From: Winogradskyella psychrotolerans
GTDB lineage: Bacteria > Bacteroidota > Bacteroidia > Flavobacteriales > Flavobacteriaceae
DNA length: 64,000 nt
Reading direction: 5' to 3'
Assembly (NCBI RefSeq): GCF_018860565.1
Contig: NZ_JAHKPS010000022.1
Location: 111,058 to 175,057 of the forward strand
In this document: positions 9,486 to 18,645 of the stretch, in pieces
How the letters are laid out: every line of letters starts with the position of its first letter
Position numbering within the stretch: position 1 is the first letter of the stretch
Made by a program: the position numbers and the translations under genes
The notes under the pieces: model-generated
The model's input: only the letters and a program-made list of their open reading frames with translations
Database searches by the model: none
What the model was told of the DNA's origin: nothing

Positions 9486-10712
9486 ATGACATTGTCAATA
9501 AGATTTATAGCGATCACAATTTCGATTTTAGTTTTAACATCGTGTAAAAATAAAGTTGAAGTTAAAGAACACACTGAGGAAACAAAGCAAGAACTCGTGA
9601 AACGGGTTTTTTCGTTAGCAGAACATCAGTATGATTATTTAATAAATAAAATAGATACTATTTCACCATTATTGAACCCTAGAAGTTTAAACAAGGATGG
9701 GTCGCTTAGAATGGCTTACAAACAAGACTGGACTTGTGGTTTTTTTCCAGGTTCACTATGGTATTTATACGAGCAAACAAATGATAATAAGTGGAAAATA
9801 GAGGCCGAAAAATTTACAGAGGCCTTAGATTCTGCTCAATTTGTAAAATGGAATCACGATGTTGGATTTATGATACAAAACTCTTTTGGACAAGGCTATC
9901 GTCTTACCGGAAATGAAACTTATAAACAAGCCGTTGTTGATGCAGCAAAATCGTTAAGTACACGTTACCGACCTGTTGCAAAAGTCATCCAGTCTTGGGA
10001 TACAGATGCCCCATGGATTCAAGGTAAAGGGTTAGATATGCCTATTATTATTGATAATATGATGAACCTGAATTTACTATATCAAGCCACTAAGCACACG
10101 GCAGATTCAACGTTTGCAAATATTGCAAATGCACACGCAACCACAACGATTAAAAACCAATATAGACCTGATTATAGTTGTTATCATATTATAGACTACG
10201 ACCATATTACGGGAGACGTACGTAAAAAAGTAAATTTTCAAGGCTACGCTGATGAGTCTGCTTGGGCACGTGGACAGGCATGGGGTTTATATGGCTATAC
10301 GGAAGCTTATAAAGAATCGGGACATAAAATATTCCTAGAGCACGCTAAGAAGATAGCTAATTATATAATGAATAACGATAAAATTCCTGATGATAATATT
10401 CCTTATTGGGATTATGATGCCGAAAGTACTGAAGAGATTCCTCGAGATGCCTCAGCAGCAGCTATAGTGGCATCAGCATTATTGGAATTACAAGCATTTG
10501 ATTCAGCGCGTAAAAATGAATATTTAGATTACACCGAAACCATCTTAAGAACGCTTTCATCTGATGACTATTTAGCTCAAAAAAATGAAAACGGAGGCTT
10601 TATCTTAAAACATTCTGTGGGCAATTTTCATGAAAATAATGAAACCGATGCTCCACTAAATTATGCTGACTACTACTATTTAGAGGCTTTAATTCGATGG
10701 TCTAATATATAA
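9486..10712 (+). CDS. GH88 unsaturated glucuronyl hydrolase, lipoprotein
   Basis: The 408-residue protein has a lipoprotein signal (LTSC, Cys20), so it is probably periplasmic and membrane-anchored. The (alpha/alpha)6 domain shows DWTCGFFPGSLW (residues 81-92), KWNHDVGFMI with the candidate catalytic Asp125, IIIDNMMN with Asp190, DESAWARGQAWG and PRDASAAAI. These are the hallmark blocks of GH88, which hydrates the enol-ether double bond of a 4,5-unsaturated uronate at a non-reducing end and so releases 5-keto-4-deoxyuronate. It is the natural partner of the upstream lyase and of the kduI/kduD genes at 24-25 kb. It is the last gene of the enzyme run; a 220-bp gap with a promoter candidate precedes susC. 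Confidence 0.92.
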   Translation: MTLSIRFIAITISILVLTSCKNKVEVKEHTEETKQELVKRVFSLAEHQYDYLINKIDTISPLLNPRSLNKDGSLRMAYKQDWTCGFFPGSLWYLYEQTNDNKWKIEAEKFTEALDSAQFVKWNHDVGFMIQNSFGQGYRLTGNETYKQAVVDAAKSLSTRYRPVAKVIQSWDTDAPWIQGKGLDMPIIIDNMMNLNLLYQATKHTADSTFANIANAHATTTIKNQYRPDYSCYHIIDYDHITGDVRKKVNFQGYADESAWARGQAWGLYGYTEAYKESGHKIFLEHAKKIANYIMNNDKIPDDNIPYWDYDAESTEEIPRDASAAAIVASALLELQAFDSARKNEYLDYTETILRTLSSDDYLAQKNENGGFILKHSVGNFHENNETDAPLNYADYYYLEALIRWSNI

Positions 10713-10822
10713 CGGTATCATTTAAAAACGGAAATTTATACATACTGCTCAAACCTTTATAAGTTTTGTCTTTTATTCATTGCTGAGCCGTATAATATTA
10801 TGAATTTAGAAGTTTTTATATA

Positions 10823-10830
10823 TATATTTG
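10823..10830 (+). promoter_or_regulatory. candidate -7 element TATATTTG upstream of susC
   Basis: The octamer TATATTTG is an exact match to the Bacteroidota -7 consensus TAnnTTTG. It would start transcription near 10835 and leave a leader of about 100 nt before the susC ATG at 10933. No clear -33 TTTG is seen at the usual spacing. The 220-bp gap also holds a weak inverted pair GCTCA/TGAGC (around 10747 and 10783). Confidence 0.45.
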
Positions 10831-10932
10831 AGAATACTATAATAATTAGCTATTATATTACTAACAACTAACTTTTTAGGGTACTTTTTTGACGTTTCTT
10901 TAAAAGCCTTATAATTCTAAATTCAATTTTTT

Positions 10933-13900
10933 ATGGGAATTAAACATTTTAAACTCTCTACGTTTCTCTGTGTTTTTATAATTACATCATTTTCAATTTT
11001 ACATGCTCAAGAAATTCAAATAACTGGAAAAGTGACTTCATTAGAAGATGAAATGCCTATGCCAGGTGTATCGATCATTGTCGTAGGTAAGAACAAAGGA
11101 ACGAATACTGATTTTAATGGTGATTATTCAATAGACGCAGAAAAAGGAGACGTACTTCGCTTTAGCTATATTGGCTTCTCTGAACAGAAGGTAACTATAG
11201 GAGATAATACCGTTATTAATATTCAATTGGTTGAATCTGTTGAGGCACTTAACGAAGTCGTGGTTACTGCTTTAGGAATTTCACGTAAGGAACAAGCTTT
11301 AGGCTATGCTATATCTAAGGTTGATGGAGAAGAACTCGCTGAAATAAAAAGTATTAATGCAGTCAACTCATTAGCTGGTAAAGTTGCCGGTGTAGATATT
11401 GCCCAACCAAATACAGGATCGGGTGGTTCATCTAAAATTATTATTCGTGGAAACACAAAATTTAATGGCTCTAATCAACCGCTATACGTCATTGATGGTG
11501 TACCAATGGATAACAACTCTTTTGGGCAAGCCGGACAATATGGTGGTCAAGATTTAGGAGATGGTATCTCTTCTGTAAACTCAGATGACATAGAAACGAT
11601 ATCTGTTTTAAAAGGCCCTGCAGCAGCAGCGTTATATGGTTCTAGAGGTGGAAACGGTGTCATTTTAATTACAACAAAATCGTTTAAAAAGAACTCGAAA
11701 TCTAAATTTAATATTAATTTTTCAACAAACTCTACGTTTGATGAGGTCATAAGTGGATACGAAGATGTTCAACATGTGTATGGTCAAGGTATCGGAACAC
11801 CTCCAAGAGATATAGGTGACGCTACAGGTATGTGGAGTTGGGGTGGTAAAATGGATCCAAATTTACAATTCATCTCTTTCGATGGACAGTATAGAGATTA
11901 TGGTGTAAAAAAAGATAATATTGAGTCCTTTTTCAGAACAGGTTATACCATTCAAAATACTATCTCTTTATCTGGTGGTAATGAATCTGCCAACTTATTA
12001 TTTTCTGCATCAGATGTAAAAATGGAGGATATTGTTCCAAATAGCGGTTTACATAGAAATAACTTCACTTTAAAAGGGCATATGAAAATGTGGGAGAAAT
12101 TAACTTTAGATGCCAAAGTTAATTTTACTCTAGAAGATGTAGATAATAGACCTTATTTGGGTTATTCTGGTGCAAATACGGCATTAGCACTTTTGGGCTT
12201 ACCAGGAAATATTGATCAGCAATGGTTACAAGATAGTGCAACGGATGTCAACGGTGATTATGTGTTTTGGAATTCTGCAACACGAATTATCAATCCTTAC
12301 TATTCATTGTATAACATGAAAAATGAATCTAATAAGAATAGAGTTTTAGGATATGCCTCTTTAAACTATCATATCACAGATTGGTTAGATTTCAAATTCA
12401 AATCTGGTATAGATACATTTACATATGATTATTATAATTACTCACCAAGAACAACACCTTTAGCTGAATGGGGAGAACTAACAAAAATAGACTCAAGAAC
12501 TACTGAAATTAATACTGAATTTCTACTTTCTGCGAATAAAGAGCTTAACGATAATTGGACCGTTGGAGCAAGTCTTGGTGGAAACATTATGAATTATGAA
12601 AGTTCAACAAATACTATACTTGGTAAAAACCAAGGGTCAGAAGATGTCATCTCTATAAATAATTATAATGAATTCATTGTAGGACGACAAAATCCTAGAA
12701 AATCAGTCAGGTCGTTTTACGGATTTGCAAATGTTAGTTTTAAAGATTACGCCTTTTTAGATGTCACAGGCAGACAAGATTGGTCATCTACATTAAAAAA
12801 AGGAAATAACGGCTATTTTTACCCATCTTTTACAGGTGCTTTAGTCTTAACCAAGGCCATAGAAAATATAAAATCTAAAACGATACCTTATGCAAAATTA
12901 AGAGCCTCATATGCAGAAGTTGGTGGAGATACAGATCCTTATGCTTATAATACCTTTTTCGATTATCCATATTCTTCAAACGGAGCAAATTTTTCAACCG
13001 TAAATGATATTACTTATTTTACCAATATTAACCCTTCAAGAACCAAAGGATATGAATTTGGTTTAGACGCAAAACTTTTTAATTGGAGAGTTGGTTTAGA
13101 TGTCACATACTACAATCAAACTACCTATGACGAAATAATGAATATTCCTATTTCTAATTCAAACGGTTTTGAATCTGCTAGTATTAATGCAGGTGAAATC
13201 AACAATAAAGGATGGGAAGTAATGGTAAATTTTGTACCTATTAAAACAGATGATCTCCGTTGGGATTTAACATTCAATTTTGCCAACAATGAGAACAAAA
13301 TTGTAAAATTACATGAGGAAGCAAAAAGACAAACCATTGCAAGAGCAGATTGGATTAGCTCATTGATTACTGCAGAGGAAGGTGGCTCTTATGGAGATAT
13401 TGTAGGTTATGACTTTAAACGCACTGAGGATGGTACTCCTATATTAGGTGCTAATGGACTACCTTTAAGATCTGATGAACAAGTGTCTTTAGGTAATGGA
13501 CAATATAAATTTACTGGAGGTATTACCAATGGTATCCAATATAAAGGATTTAGGTTAAGAGCTTTAATTCAAATTAAATCTGGAGCAGATATATTATCTA
13601 TGACCAATCAAAAATTATATCAACAAGGGGCACATATTGGAACCTTAGAAGGACGAGAAGGATGGGCACTGTCCGAATCAGAAAGGGAAAGTGCTGGCGA
13701 ACTTCCAAGTAATTGGGTTGCCACAGGTGGTTACCTAGCACAAGGGGTTATTGAAGATGGAGTTGGCGCAGACGGAAATCCAAATTATAGAGCTAATGAC
13801 GTTTATGTAAATCCTAAAGATTATTGGGGCAGTATTGCAAATTCGCACATTATAAAACCTTTTATATACGATGCAACGTATGTAAAATTAAGAGAGGTAT

Positions 13901-14118
13901 CTTTATCTTATTCTTTAGGCCCAGAACAATTGAAAAATATTAAATTCTTAAATGGTTTAACCTTTTCTATTATCGGTAGAAATTTATGGTTAATTCATTC
14001 AAATGTACCTAATGTCGATCCCGAATCAACTTACAATATTAGTAATGGACAAGGCTATGAATATGGCTCTTTACCACAAAGACGAAGTTACGGATTTAAC
14101 TTAACTGCAAAATTTTAA
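10933..14118 (+). CDS. SusC-like TonB-dependent outer-membrane transporter
   Basis: This 1061-residue protein has, in order, a signal peptide ending near LHAQ, a carboxypeptidase-D regulatory-like beta domain (QITGKVTSLEDEMPMPGVSI, about residues 28-110), a plug domain (AGKVAGVDIAQPNTGSGGSS, IIIRG, PLYVIDGVPMD, GPAAAALYGSRGGNGVILITTK) and a 22-strand barrel ending in an aromatic-rich strand (SYGFNLTAKF). This is the SusC/RagA architecture: it takes oligosaccharides across the outer membrane using TonB energy, with the SusD-like lipoprotein encoded 4 bp downstream as its lid. It carries no FecR-interaction (STN) domain at the N-terminus, so the locus is probably not controlled by an ECF sigma/anti-sigma pair. 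This agrees with the AraC and LacI genes nearby. Confidence 0.96.
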   Translation: MGIKHFKLSTFLCVFIITSFSILHAQEIQITGKVTSLEDEMPMPGVSIIVVGKNKGTNTDFNGDYSIDAEKGDVLRFSYIGFSEQKVTIGDNTVINIQLVESVEALNEVVVTALGISRKEQALGYAISKVDGEELAEIKSINAVNSLAGKVAGVDIAQPNTGSGGSSKIIIRGNTKFNGSNQPLYVIDGVPMDNNSFGQAGQYGGQDLGDGISSVNSDDIETISVLKGPAAAALYGSRGGNGVILITTKSFKKNSKSKFNINFSTNSTFDEVISGYEDVQHVYGQGIGTPPRDIGDATGMWSWGGKMDPNLQFISFDGQYRDYGVKKDNIESFFRTGYTIQNTISLSGGNESANLLFSASDVKMEDIVPNSGLHRNNFTLKGHMKMWEKLTLDAKVNFTLEDVDNRPYLGYSGANTALALLGLPGNIDQQWLQDSATDVNGDYVFWNSATRIINPYYSLYNMKNESNKNRVLGYASLNYHITDWLDFKFKSGIDTFTYDYYNYSPRTTPLAEWGELTKIDSRTTEINTEFLLSANKELNDNWTVGASLGGNIMNYESSTNTILGKNQGSEDVISINNYNEFIVGRQNPRKSVRSFYGFANVSFKDYAFLDVTGRQDWSSTLKKGNNGYFYPSFTGALVLTKAIENIKSKTIPYAKLRASYAEVGGDTDPYAYNTFFDYPYSSNGANFSTVNDITYFTNINPSRTKGYEFGLDAKLFNWRVGLDVTYYNQTTYDEIMNIPISNSNGFESASINAGEINNKGWEVMVNFVPIKTDDLRWDLTFNFANNENKIVKLHEEAKRQTIARADWISSLITAEEGGSYGDIVGYDFKRTEDGTPILGANGLPLRSDEQVSLGNGQYKFTGGITNGIQYKGFRLRALIQIKSGADILSMTNQKLYQQGAHIGTLEGREGWALSESERESAGELPSNWVATGGYLAQGVIEDGVGADGNPNYRANDVYVNPKDYWGSIANSHIIKPFIYDATYVKLREVSLSYSLGPEQLKNIKFLNGLTFSIIGRNLWLIHSNVPNVDPESTYNISNGQGYEYGSLPQRRSYGFNLTAKF

Positions 14119-14122
14119 AAAA

Positions 14123-15793
14123 ATGAAGACAAGTATAAAGCTATTAATAGTAGTAGTATCTACTTTAACACTAACTACTAGTTGTGAAGATTTTAACGAC
14201 TTAAATGTTGACCCAACAACCTCAACTATTGCAAACCCTAAAACCTTAATCTCTAAAGTTCAAACAAGCTACTCTGGAGATAGAGAAACACAATGGAGAT
14301 CTCTAGCGGCGTATCACATGTCAATTACGCAAATGATTTCAGATGGGTGGACAGTATCGCATGGGCAAGCCTATAAACTCGATATAAGTTATATGGAGTA
14401 TATGTGGAAAAGTTCTTATCGTGAAATCAGTGATTTAACATACGCCATTCAAGAAGCTGAACAAAATCCAGAACTTGTAAATTACGAAGCTGTAGCTAGA
14501 ATATTAAAAGTCATGATTTTCGCTCAACTCACAGACACTTATGGAGATTTGCCATATTTTGAAGCTGGTGCACAAGCAGAGGACGATAATTTACATCCGG
14601 CTTACGACAATCAAGAAGACATTTATAACGATTTTTTTAAAGAATTAAAAGAAGCTGCCGCTCAATTAGATGACTCTAAAGCTTTAGAAGGTGATTTAAT
14701 GTACAATGGAGATGTAGAAAGATGGAGAAAATTTGCAAATTCTTTAAGGTTAAGATATGCCATGAGATTAGTCAATGTTAATTTGTCTAAAGCCGAAACA
14801 GAAGCCGTATTAGCTATTGAAGATGGTGTGATGGAAAATATTGATGACGCCGCCAAAGTAGAACATGGCGATTTTACAGTAAGCACAAGTGGAGCCTCAG
14901 AAATTAGAGGAAATGGATTTTCACAAGTTCAAAATTTTTCAGAAGAAATAATGGTGGCCTGTGAAACGTATGTATCTTATTTACGAGACAATGATGACCC
15001 AAGACTCTTAATGATGTTTGGAATGTATGCCGCTTACCAAGAAGATGCTACATCGCGATACAACTCAAAATCTTCTACCGAAACCAGTGTGGAAATTACA
15101 GATGAATATTTAGCTACCTATGGAGTTCTTGAAGGCTACGCTCCAGGATACTTTTTATTTGAATCACCTGAAGATGCACCGGCCGATATTTGGGCACCAC
15201 GTTTCGTTGAAAAAAATGGTAGAACCGTTCAAATTGATAAATATTTTAAACCACTTCAGATAAGAAGACATTTAACACGTATTGACTTACCTTCAATATA
15301 TCAATCTTATTCTGAAGTAGAGCTTTGGTTGGCGGAAGCAGCCCTAAGAGGTTGGAGTAATTTTGGTGGTGATGCAAAAACCCATTATAAAAATGCCATT
15401 TTTGCTAACATTGATGAACTGGTTATAATATTAGGTGCTGAACCTAATTTAGATATCAATTCAGATGTTTATGCTGAAAATTTATGGAACAATACTGCAG
15501 ATAAAATGGAGGCTATAAACATGCAACATTATGTTAATAATTTTTACAATGGTATAGAGGGCTTTGCAAATTGGAGAAGATCAGGTTTTCCTGTACTTAA
15601 ACCTACAACTGACAACCCTTATACGGATCAAACACTAAATGGTTTAATTCCTAGAAAATTACCATATCCTAATACTGAAATGAATTTTAACAGAAACAAT
15701 TTAGAACCCCATTTAGATAACGGAGTTAATTTTTGGGGAGCACCTGTTTGGTGGGATAATAGTTTAACAAGAGGAGTTGATTTATCAGATTAA
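14123..15793 (+). CDS. SusD-like (SusD/RagB family) glycan-binding lipoprotein
   Basis: The 556-residue protein has a lipobox (TTSC, Cys21) followed by CEDFNDLNVDPTTS, the usual opening of the SusD-like_2 branch of the RagB/SusD family. The helical TPR-like core has tracts such as YRFANSLRLRYAMRL-type (residues about 200-220) and SEVELWLAEAALRGW (about 398-412). The C-terminus reads GVNFWGAPVWWDN. It starts 4 bp after the susC stop and is surely co-transcribed and partnered with it. It sits on the cell surface as the hinged lid of the transporter. The bound glycan is not evident from sequence, but the neighbouring lyase, GH88 and esterases point to an acetylated uronate-containing polysaccharide. 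Confidence 0.95.
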   Translation: MKTSIKLLIVVVSTLTLTTSCEDFNDLNVDPTTSTIANPKTLISKVQTSYSGDRETQWRSLAAYHMSITQMISDGWTVSHGQAYKLDISYMEYMWKSSYREISDLTYAIQEAEQNPELVNYEAVARILKVMIFAQLTDTYGDLPYFEAGAQAEDDNLHPAYDNQEDIYNDFFKELKEAAAQLDDSKALEGDLMYNGDVERWRKFANSLRLRYAMRLVNVNLSKAETEAVLAIEDGVMENIDDAAKVEHGDFTVSTSGASEIRGNGFSQVQNFSEEIMVACETYVSYLRDNDDPRLLMMFGMYAAYQEDATSRYNSKSSTETSVEITDEYLATYGVLEGYAPGYFLFESPEDAPADIWAPRFVEKNGRTVQIDKYFKPLQIRRHLTRIDLPSIYQSYSEVELWLAEAALRGWSNFGGDAKTHYKNAIFANIDELVIILGAEPNLDINSDVYAENLWNNTADKMEAINMQHYVNNFYNGIEGFANWRRSGFPVLKPTTDNPYTDQTLNGLIPRKLPYPNTEMNFNRNNLEPHLDNGVNFWGAPVWWDNSLTRGVDLSD

Positions 15794-15811
15794 CAAAAAA
15801 AAAAAAACATT

Positions 15812-17539
15812 ATGAAAATAAAGAATTATAGTGCCTATATTTTTAGTATTTTATTACTTCTTACATCATCTTGCAGTCAAGACGATGTAAGTAATCCAAC
15901 ATTATCTGACACAGATTTAACCGTTTATTTTTGGGGTGAAGGAGATAACATAACAGGTATTGCATGGGAAGGTTATGATGTTTTAATAGGAGAAACATTA
16001 GACCTAAACCTACAAGTATCACCAAGCGAAGACACCTCAGTAAAATGGGTAGATGACGAGACTGGTGAGGTGTTAAGCAACGACTTAAATTATACCTACG
16101 CTCCTACTGAAGAAGAGACCAAAAGAGTTAATTTTATTGCGACCCGACCTTCTGGATATGAGAAAACAGTGGTCTTTAATTTCAGAGGTAATCTCGATGG
16201 TTACACAAGTAGAATTAACGAATGGCAATCTATTCCAATTCCACAAGGCACTCAAACAGGTACATTTACTGTTGAGTTTGATATGATTCCTAGTAAAGAC
16301 ATCATGGATGGTGTTGTAGGTATTTTAGATGGTATAGCTACAACCTATTCAGATAACTCATGCATCGTAAGATTAAATCCTTCAGGAAAAATAGATGCTT
16401 ATGATGATACTGGGTATGCAGCAGATAACGAGTTAGAATATCATGCCGGTTTAACGTATCATGTAAGAATGGATATCGATGCTGTTACTATGACTTATGA
16501 CATATACGCCAATGAGCAAGGTGGAGACGTTGTTCAAATTGGAGAAAATTATAAATTTAGACGTAAAATTACACACCAAGATTATTGGTCTATGGTCGCT
16601 GGTAATTTTAATTTGGATGACCCAGGAACGCATAGAGTTTTAAATATGGAAATCACAACACTAACACAAAATCAAGCTCCTGTTTTTCTACCTGTGGATG
16701 ATGTTGTATTAGCAGAAGGAGCTGTTTTAGAGGTAGAAATTGAAGCCGTAGATCCTTTGGGCGGCAATATTACTATGGAAGCAAATGATTTACCACAATT
16801 CGCAAATTTTGTAGATAACGGCTTTGGATCTGGTGCAATAACTTTTGATCCATATTCCGATTGTGGAGGATGCGATTTAGGCACCTATGATATTACCATC
16901 GTTGCTACCAATGGTGTAGAATCCTCTGAGTTAACTTTTACTATAGATATTGTTGATCCAAACGCAGCCTTCGATGTAACTGTAGATGCAGGAGATGCTA
17001 CCATTTGGAGTGGAGGATCTGTGGATGCAACATGGACTCAACTATTTGGTGGTCACGTAGCCACAGGTGTTGGAGGTGATGATCAAGTCGTTAGTGTGAT
17101 GCCATTTGCTTTACCAGAAATACCTGAAGGTAAAAGAGTAAAATCAGCCGTTTTAAAGGTCAATGTCGTTAATAATAACTCTTGGGTTCCTGTAGAGTTT
17201 GATGTGTACGCTATAGCTTCCAGATCAACTTCAGAGGTTCTATCTACAGACTATTTTACAGGAGACTATGATACCGATGCCAATGCTACTGCAATTCAAC
17301 AAGGTTTTATTACAGATGGAGATGCTCTTGGAGAATATATTATGGACGATCCTTCTGGTATAGCTTTAGCAACCTTTATGAACGACCAATATGACAATGG
17401 CGCAAGTGCTGGAGAATTTATGTTTCTTAGAATTGGTGCTAACCGAAATGACATGCCACTTTGGGCACATCTACAATTTGACAGTGCTGAATCAGGGGTA
17501 ACGGCTCCTATTCTAACAGTGACTTTAGAAGATGAATAA
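15812..17539 (+). CDS. multidomain surface glycan-binding lipoprotein
   Basis: This 575-residue protein has a lipobox (TSSC, about residue 20-21) and no visible enzyme motif. It appears to be built of an N-terminal beta region (21-120), a concanavalin/LamG-like sandwich (about 135-290), a cadherin/Ig-like module beginning NQAPVFLPVDD (about 287-385) with the pair CGGC, and a C-terminal beta-sandwich (about 390-575) that reminds me of DNRLRE/CBM96-type domains (LPEIPEGKRVKSAVLKVNV ... LTVTLEDE). It follows susD by 18 bp, the usual place of a surface glycan-binding protein that helps capture the polysaccharide. The poly-A run before its ATG (15794-15810) is a plausible translation enhancer. The binding role is inferred from position and architecture. 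Confidence 0.75.
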   Translation: MKIKNYSAYIFSILLLLTSSCSQDDVSNPTLSDTDLTVYFWGEGDNITGIAWEGYDVLIGETLDLNLQVSPSEDTSVKWVDDETGEVLSNDLNYTYAPTEEETKRVNFIATRPSGYEKTVVFNFRGNLDGYTSRINEWQSIPIPQGTQTGTFTVEFDMIPSKDIMDGVVGILDGIATTYSDNSCIVRLNPSGKIDAYDDTGYAADNELEYHAGLTYHVRMDIDAVTMTYDIYANEQGGDVVQIGENYKFRRKITHQDYWSMVAGNFNLDDPGTHRVLNMEITTLTQNQAPVFLPVDDVVLAEGAVLEVEIEAVDPLGGNITMEANDLPQFANFVDNGFGSGAITFDPYSDCGGCDLGTYDITIVATNGVESSELTFTIDIVDPNAAFDVTVDAGDATIWSGGSVDATWTQLFGGHVATGVGGDDQVVSVMPFALPEIPEGKRVKSAVLKVNVVNNNSWVPVEFDVYAIASRSTSEVLSTDYFTGDYDTDANATAIQQGFITDGDALGEYIMDDPSGIALATFMNDQYDNGASAGEFMFLRIGANRNDMPLWAHLQFDSAESGVTAPILTVTLEDE

Positions 17540-17578
17540 AAGCTATAAACAACTCTGATTGCTTGAGCAGTTAACTAA

Positions 17579-17622
17579 AAAAACCTCCATTACAGATTTA
17601 TAAATTTGTAATGGAGGTTTTT
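17579..17622 (+). terminator. intrinsic terminator after the susCD operon
   Basis: A 14-bp perfect stem, AAACCTCCATTACA at 17581-17594 with its complement at 17607-17620, is followed by T residues on the plus strand and preceded by A residues. It can therefore also work on the minus strand. It closes the susC-susD-SGBP unit 40 bp after the last stop codon. Confidence 0.85.
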
Positions 17623-17636
17623 AAATTATATGCTTT

Positions 17637-17667
17637 CTAGTAAAACATTAATTCAATGTTTTACTAG
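17637..17667. terminator. second perfect hairpin between convergent operons
   Basis: CTAGTAAAACATT at 17637-17649 and its exact reverse complement at 17655-17667 form a 13-bp stem with a 5-nt loop. It lies just after the aldo/keto reductase stop on the minus strand (17683). There is no strong T-run on either side, so it may act as an insulator or mRNA 3'-end stabiliser together with the hairpin at 17579-17622. Confidence 0.55.
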
Positions 17668-17682
17668 ATAAATGAGCGGATT

Positions 17683-18645
17683 TTAAGCAGGTTCAAAATC
17701 TTTTTTCAATACATCTTTGGCCAATTTTAATTCAGTTTCTGTAAATGGCTTTGCTTCTGAGGCAGAGACTGCACCTTTTAACTCACTTATATTTTTGGCT
17801 CCTGATAAAACTGTTGAAATCCCTTTTTGATCTAAAACCCAACGTAATGCTGCCTGTGGCATATTTTTAACGTCATCTCTCAATAAAAACTTAAAAGCCT
17901 CTACTTGATCAACGCGCTCTGCAATGTCTTCACGCGAATAACGTGCATTCAATGTACCTTCTGCAAATCTTGTATCTTTTGTAATAGCTCCTGATAAAAA
18001 CCCGTTAGCCAAACATTCTCTCCCAAAGACTCCTATAGGGTATGTTTGTAATTCTTCAATTAACTGCTGAGCTTCTTTATTCATTAAACTCAATACCACT
18101 TGAATAACGTCTATTTTACAATCTTTTGCCCATTGACGTGCCATATTTTCGGTCTGATGAAACATGGAAATAGAATGCCCAATAAAACGTACTTTACCCT
18201 GTTTTTTAACGTGTTCAATTCCTTCCCAAACATCATCATTGATTTCTTCAGGAGAAAAAGGGGAATGAAAAAATAGCACATCTATATAGTCGGTTTGTAA
18301 CCGTTTTAAACTCTCTTCTACAGAGTCTACAATACGCGATTTATAGAATTGAGATGCTCCATTTTTAATAGTCGGATTTCGTCCAAATTTTGTAGAGATA
18401 TGCACCTTATCACGTTTGCCTTTTAGTGCCTTTCCTAGAACTATTTCGGCAACACCATCTTGTTCTGGAGTACCATATTGAGGTGCTGTATCAAAAATAT
18501 TTATACCCATATCAATACCTGCATGAATGGTATTTATCCCATCTTGTTCATCAACACCACCATAAACTTTATTACCAAAAGCCCAAGTACCTAAACTGAT
18601 TTCACTAATTTCTATACCTGTTCTTCCTAATTTTCTATACTTCAT
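17683..18645 (-). CDS. aldo/keto reductase
   Basis: This 320-residue (beta/alpha)8-barrel NAD(P)H-dependent oxidoreductase opens with MKYRKLGRTGIEISEISLGTWAFG. The catalytic tetrad is visible: Asp and Tyr in FDTAPQYG (about residues 51-58), Lys in STKFGR (about 84-89) and His in FFHSP (about 124-128). The sequence is closest in style to the bacterial AKR branch that reduces or oxidises sugars and small aldehydes. Its ATG overlaps the upstream creatininase-like stop codon by 4 bp (ATGA), so it is translationally coupled and is the third gene of the operon that starts with the desaturase-Rieske-reductase fusion. In that context it may process an aldehyde or ketose made by the oxygenase; the substrate is not known. 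Confidence 0.9.
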   Translation of the reverse strand: MKYRKLGRTGIEISEISLGTWAFGNKVYGGVDEQDGINTIHAGIDMGINIFDTAPQYGTPEQDGVAEIVLGKALKGKRDKVHISTKFGRNPTIKNGASQFYKSRIVDSVEESLKRLQTDYIDVLFFHSPFSPEEINDDVWEGIEHVKKQGKVRFIGHSISMFHQTENMARQWAKDCKIDVIQVVLSLMNKEAQQLIEELQTYPIGVFGRECLANGFLSGAITKDTRFAEGTLNARYSREDIAERVDQVEAFKFLLRDDVKNMPQAALRWVLDQKGISTVLSGAKNISELKGAVSASEAKPFTETELKLAKDVLKKDFEPA

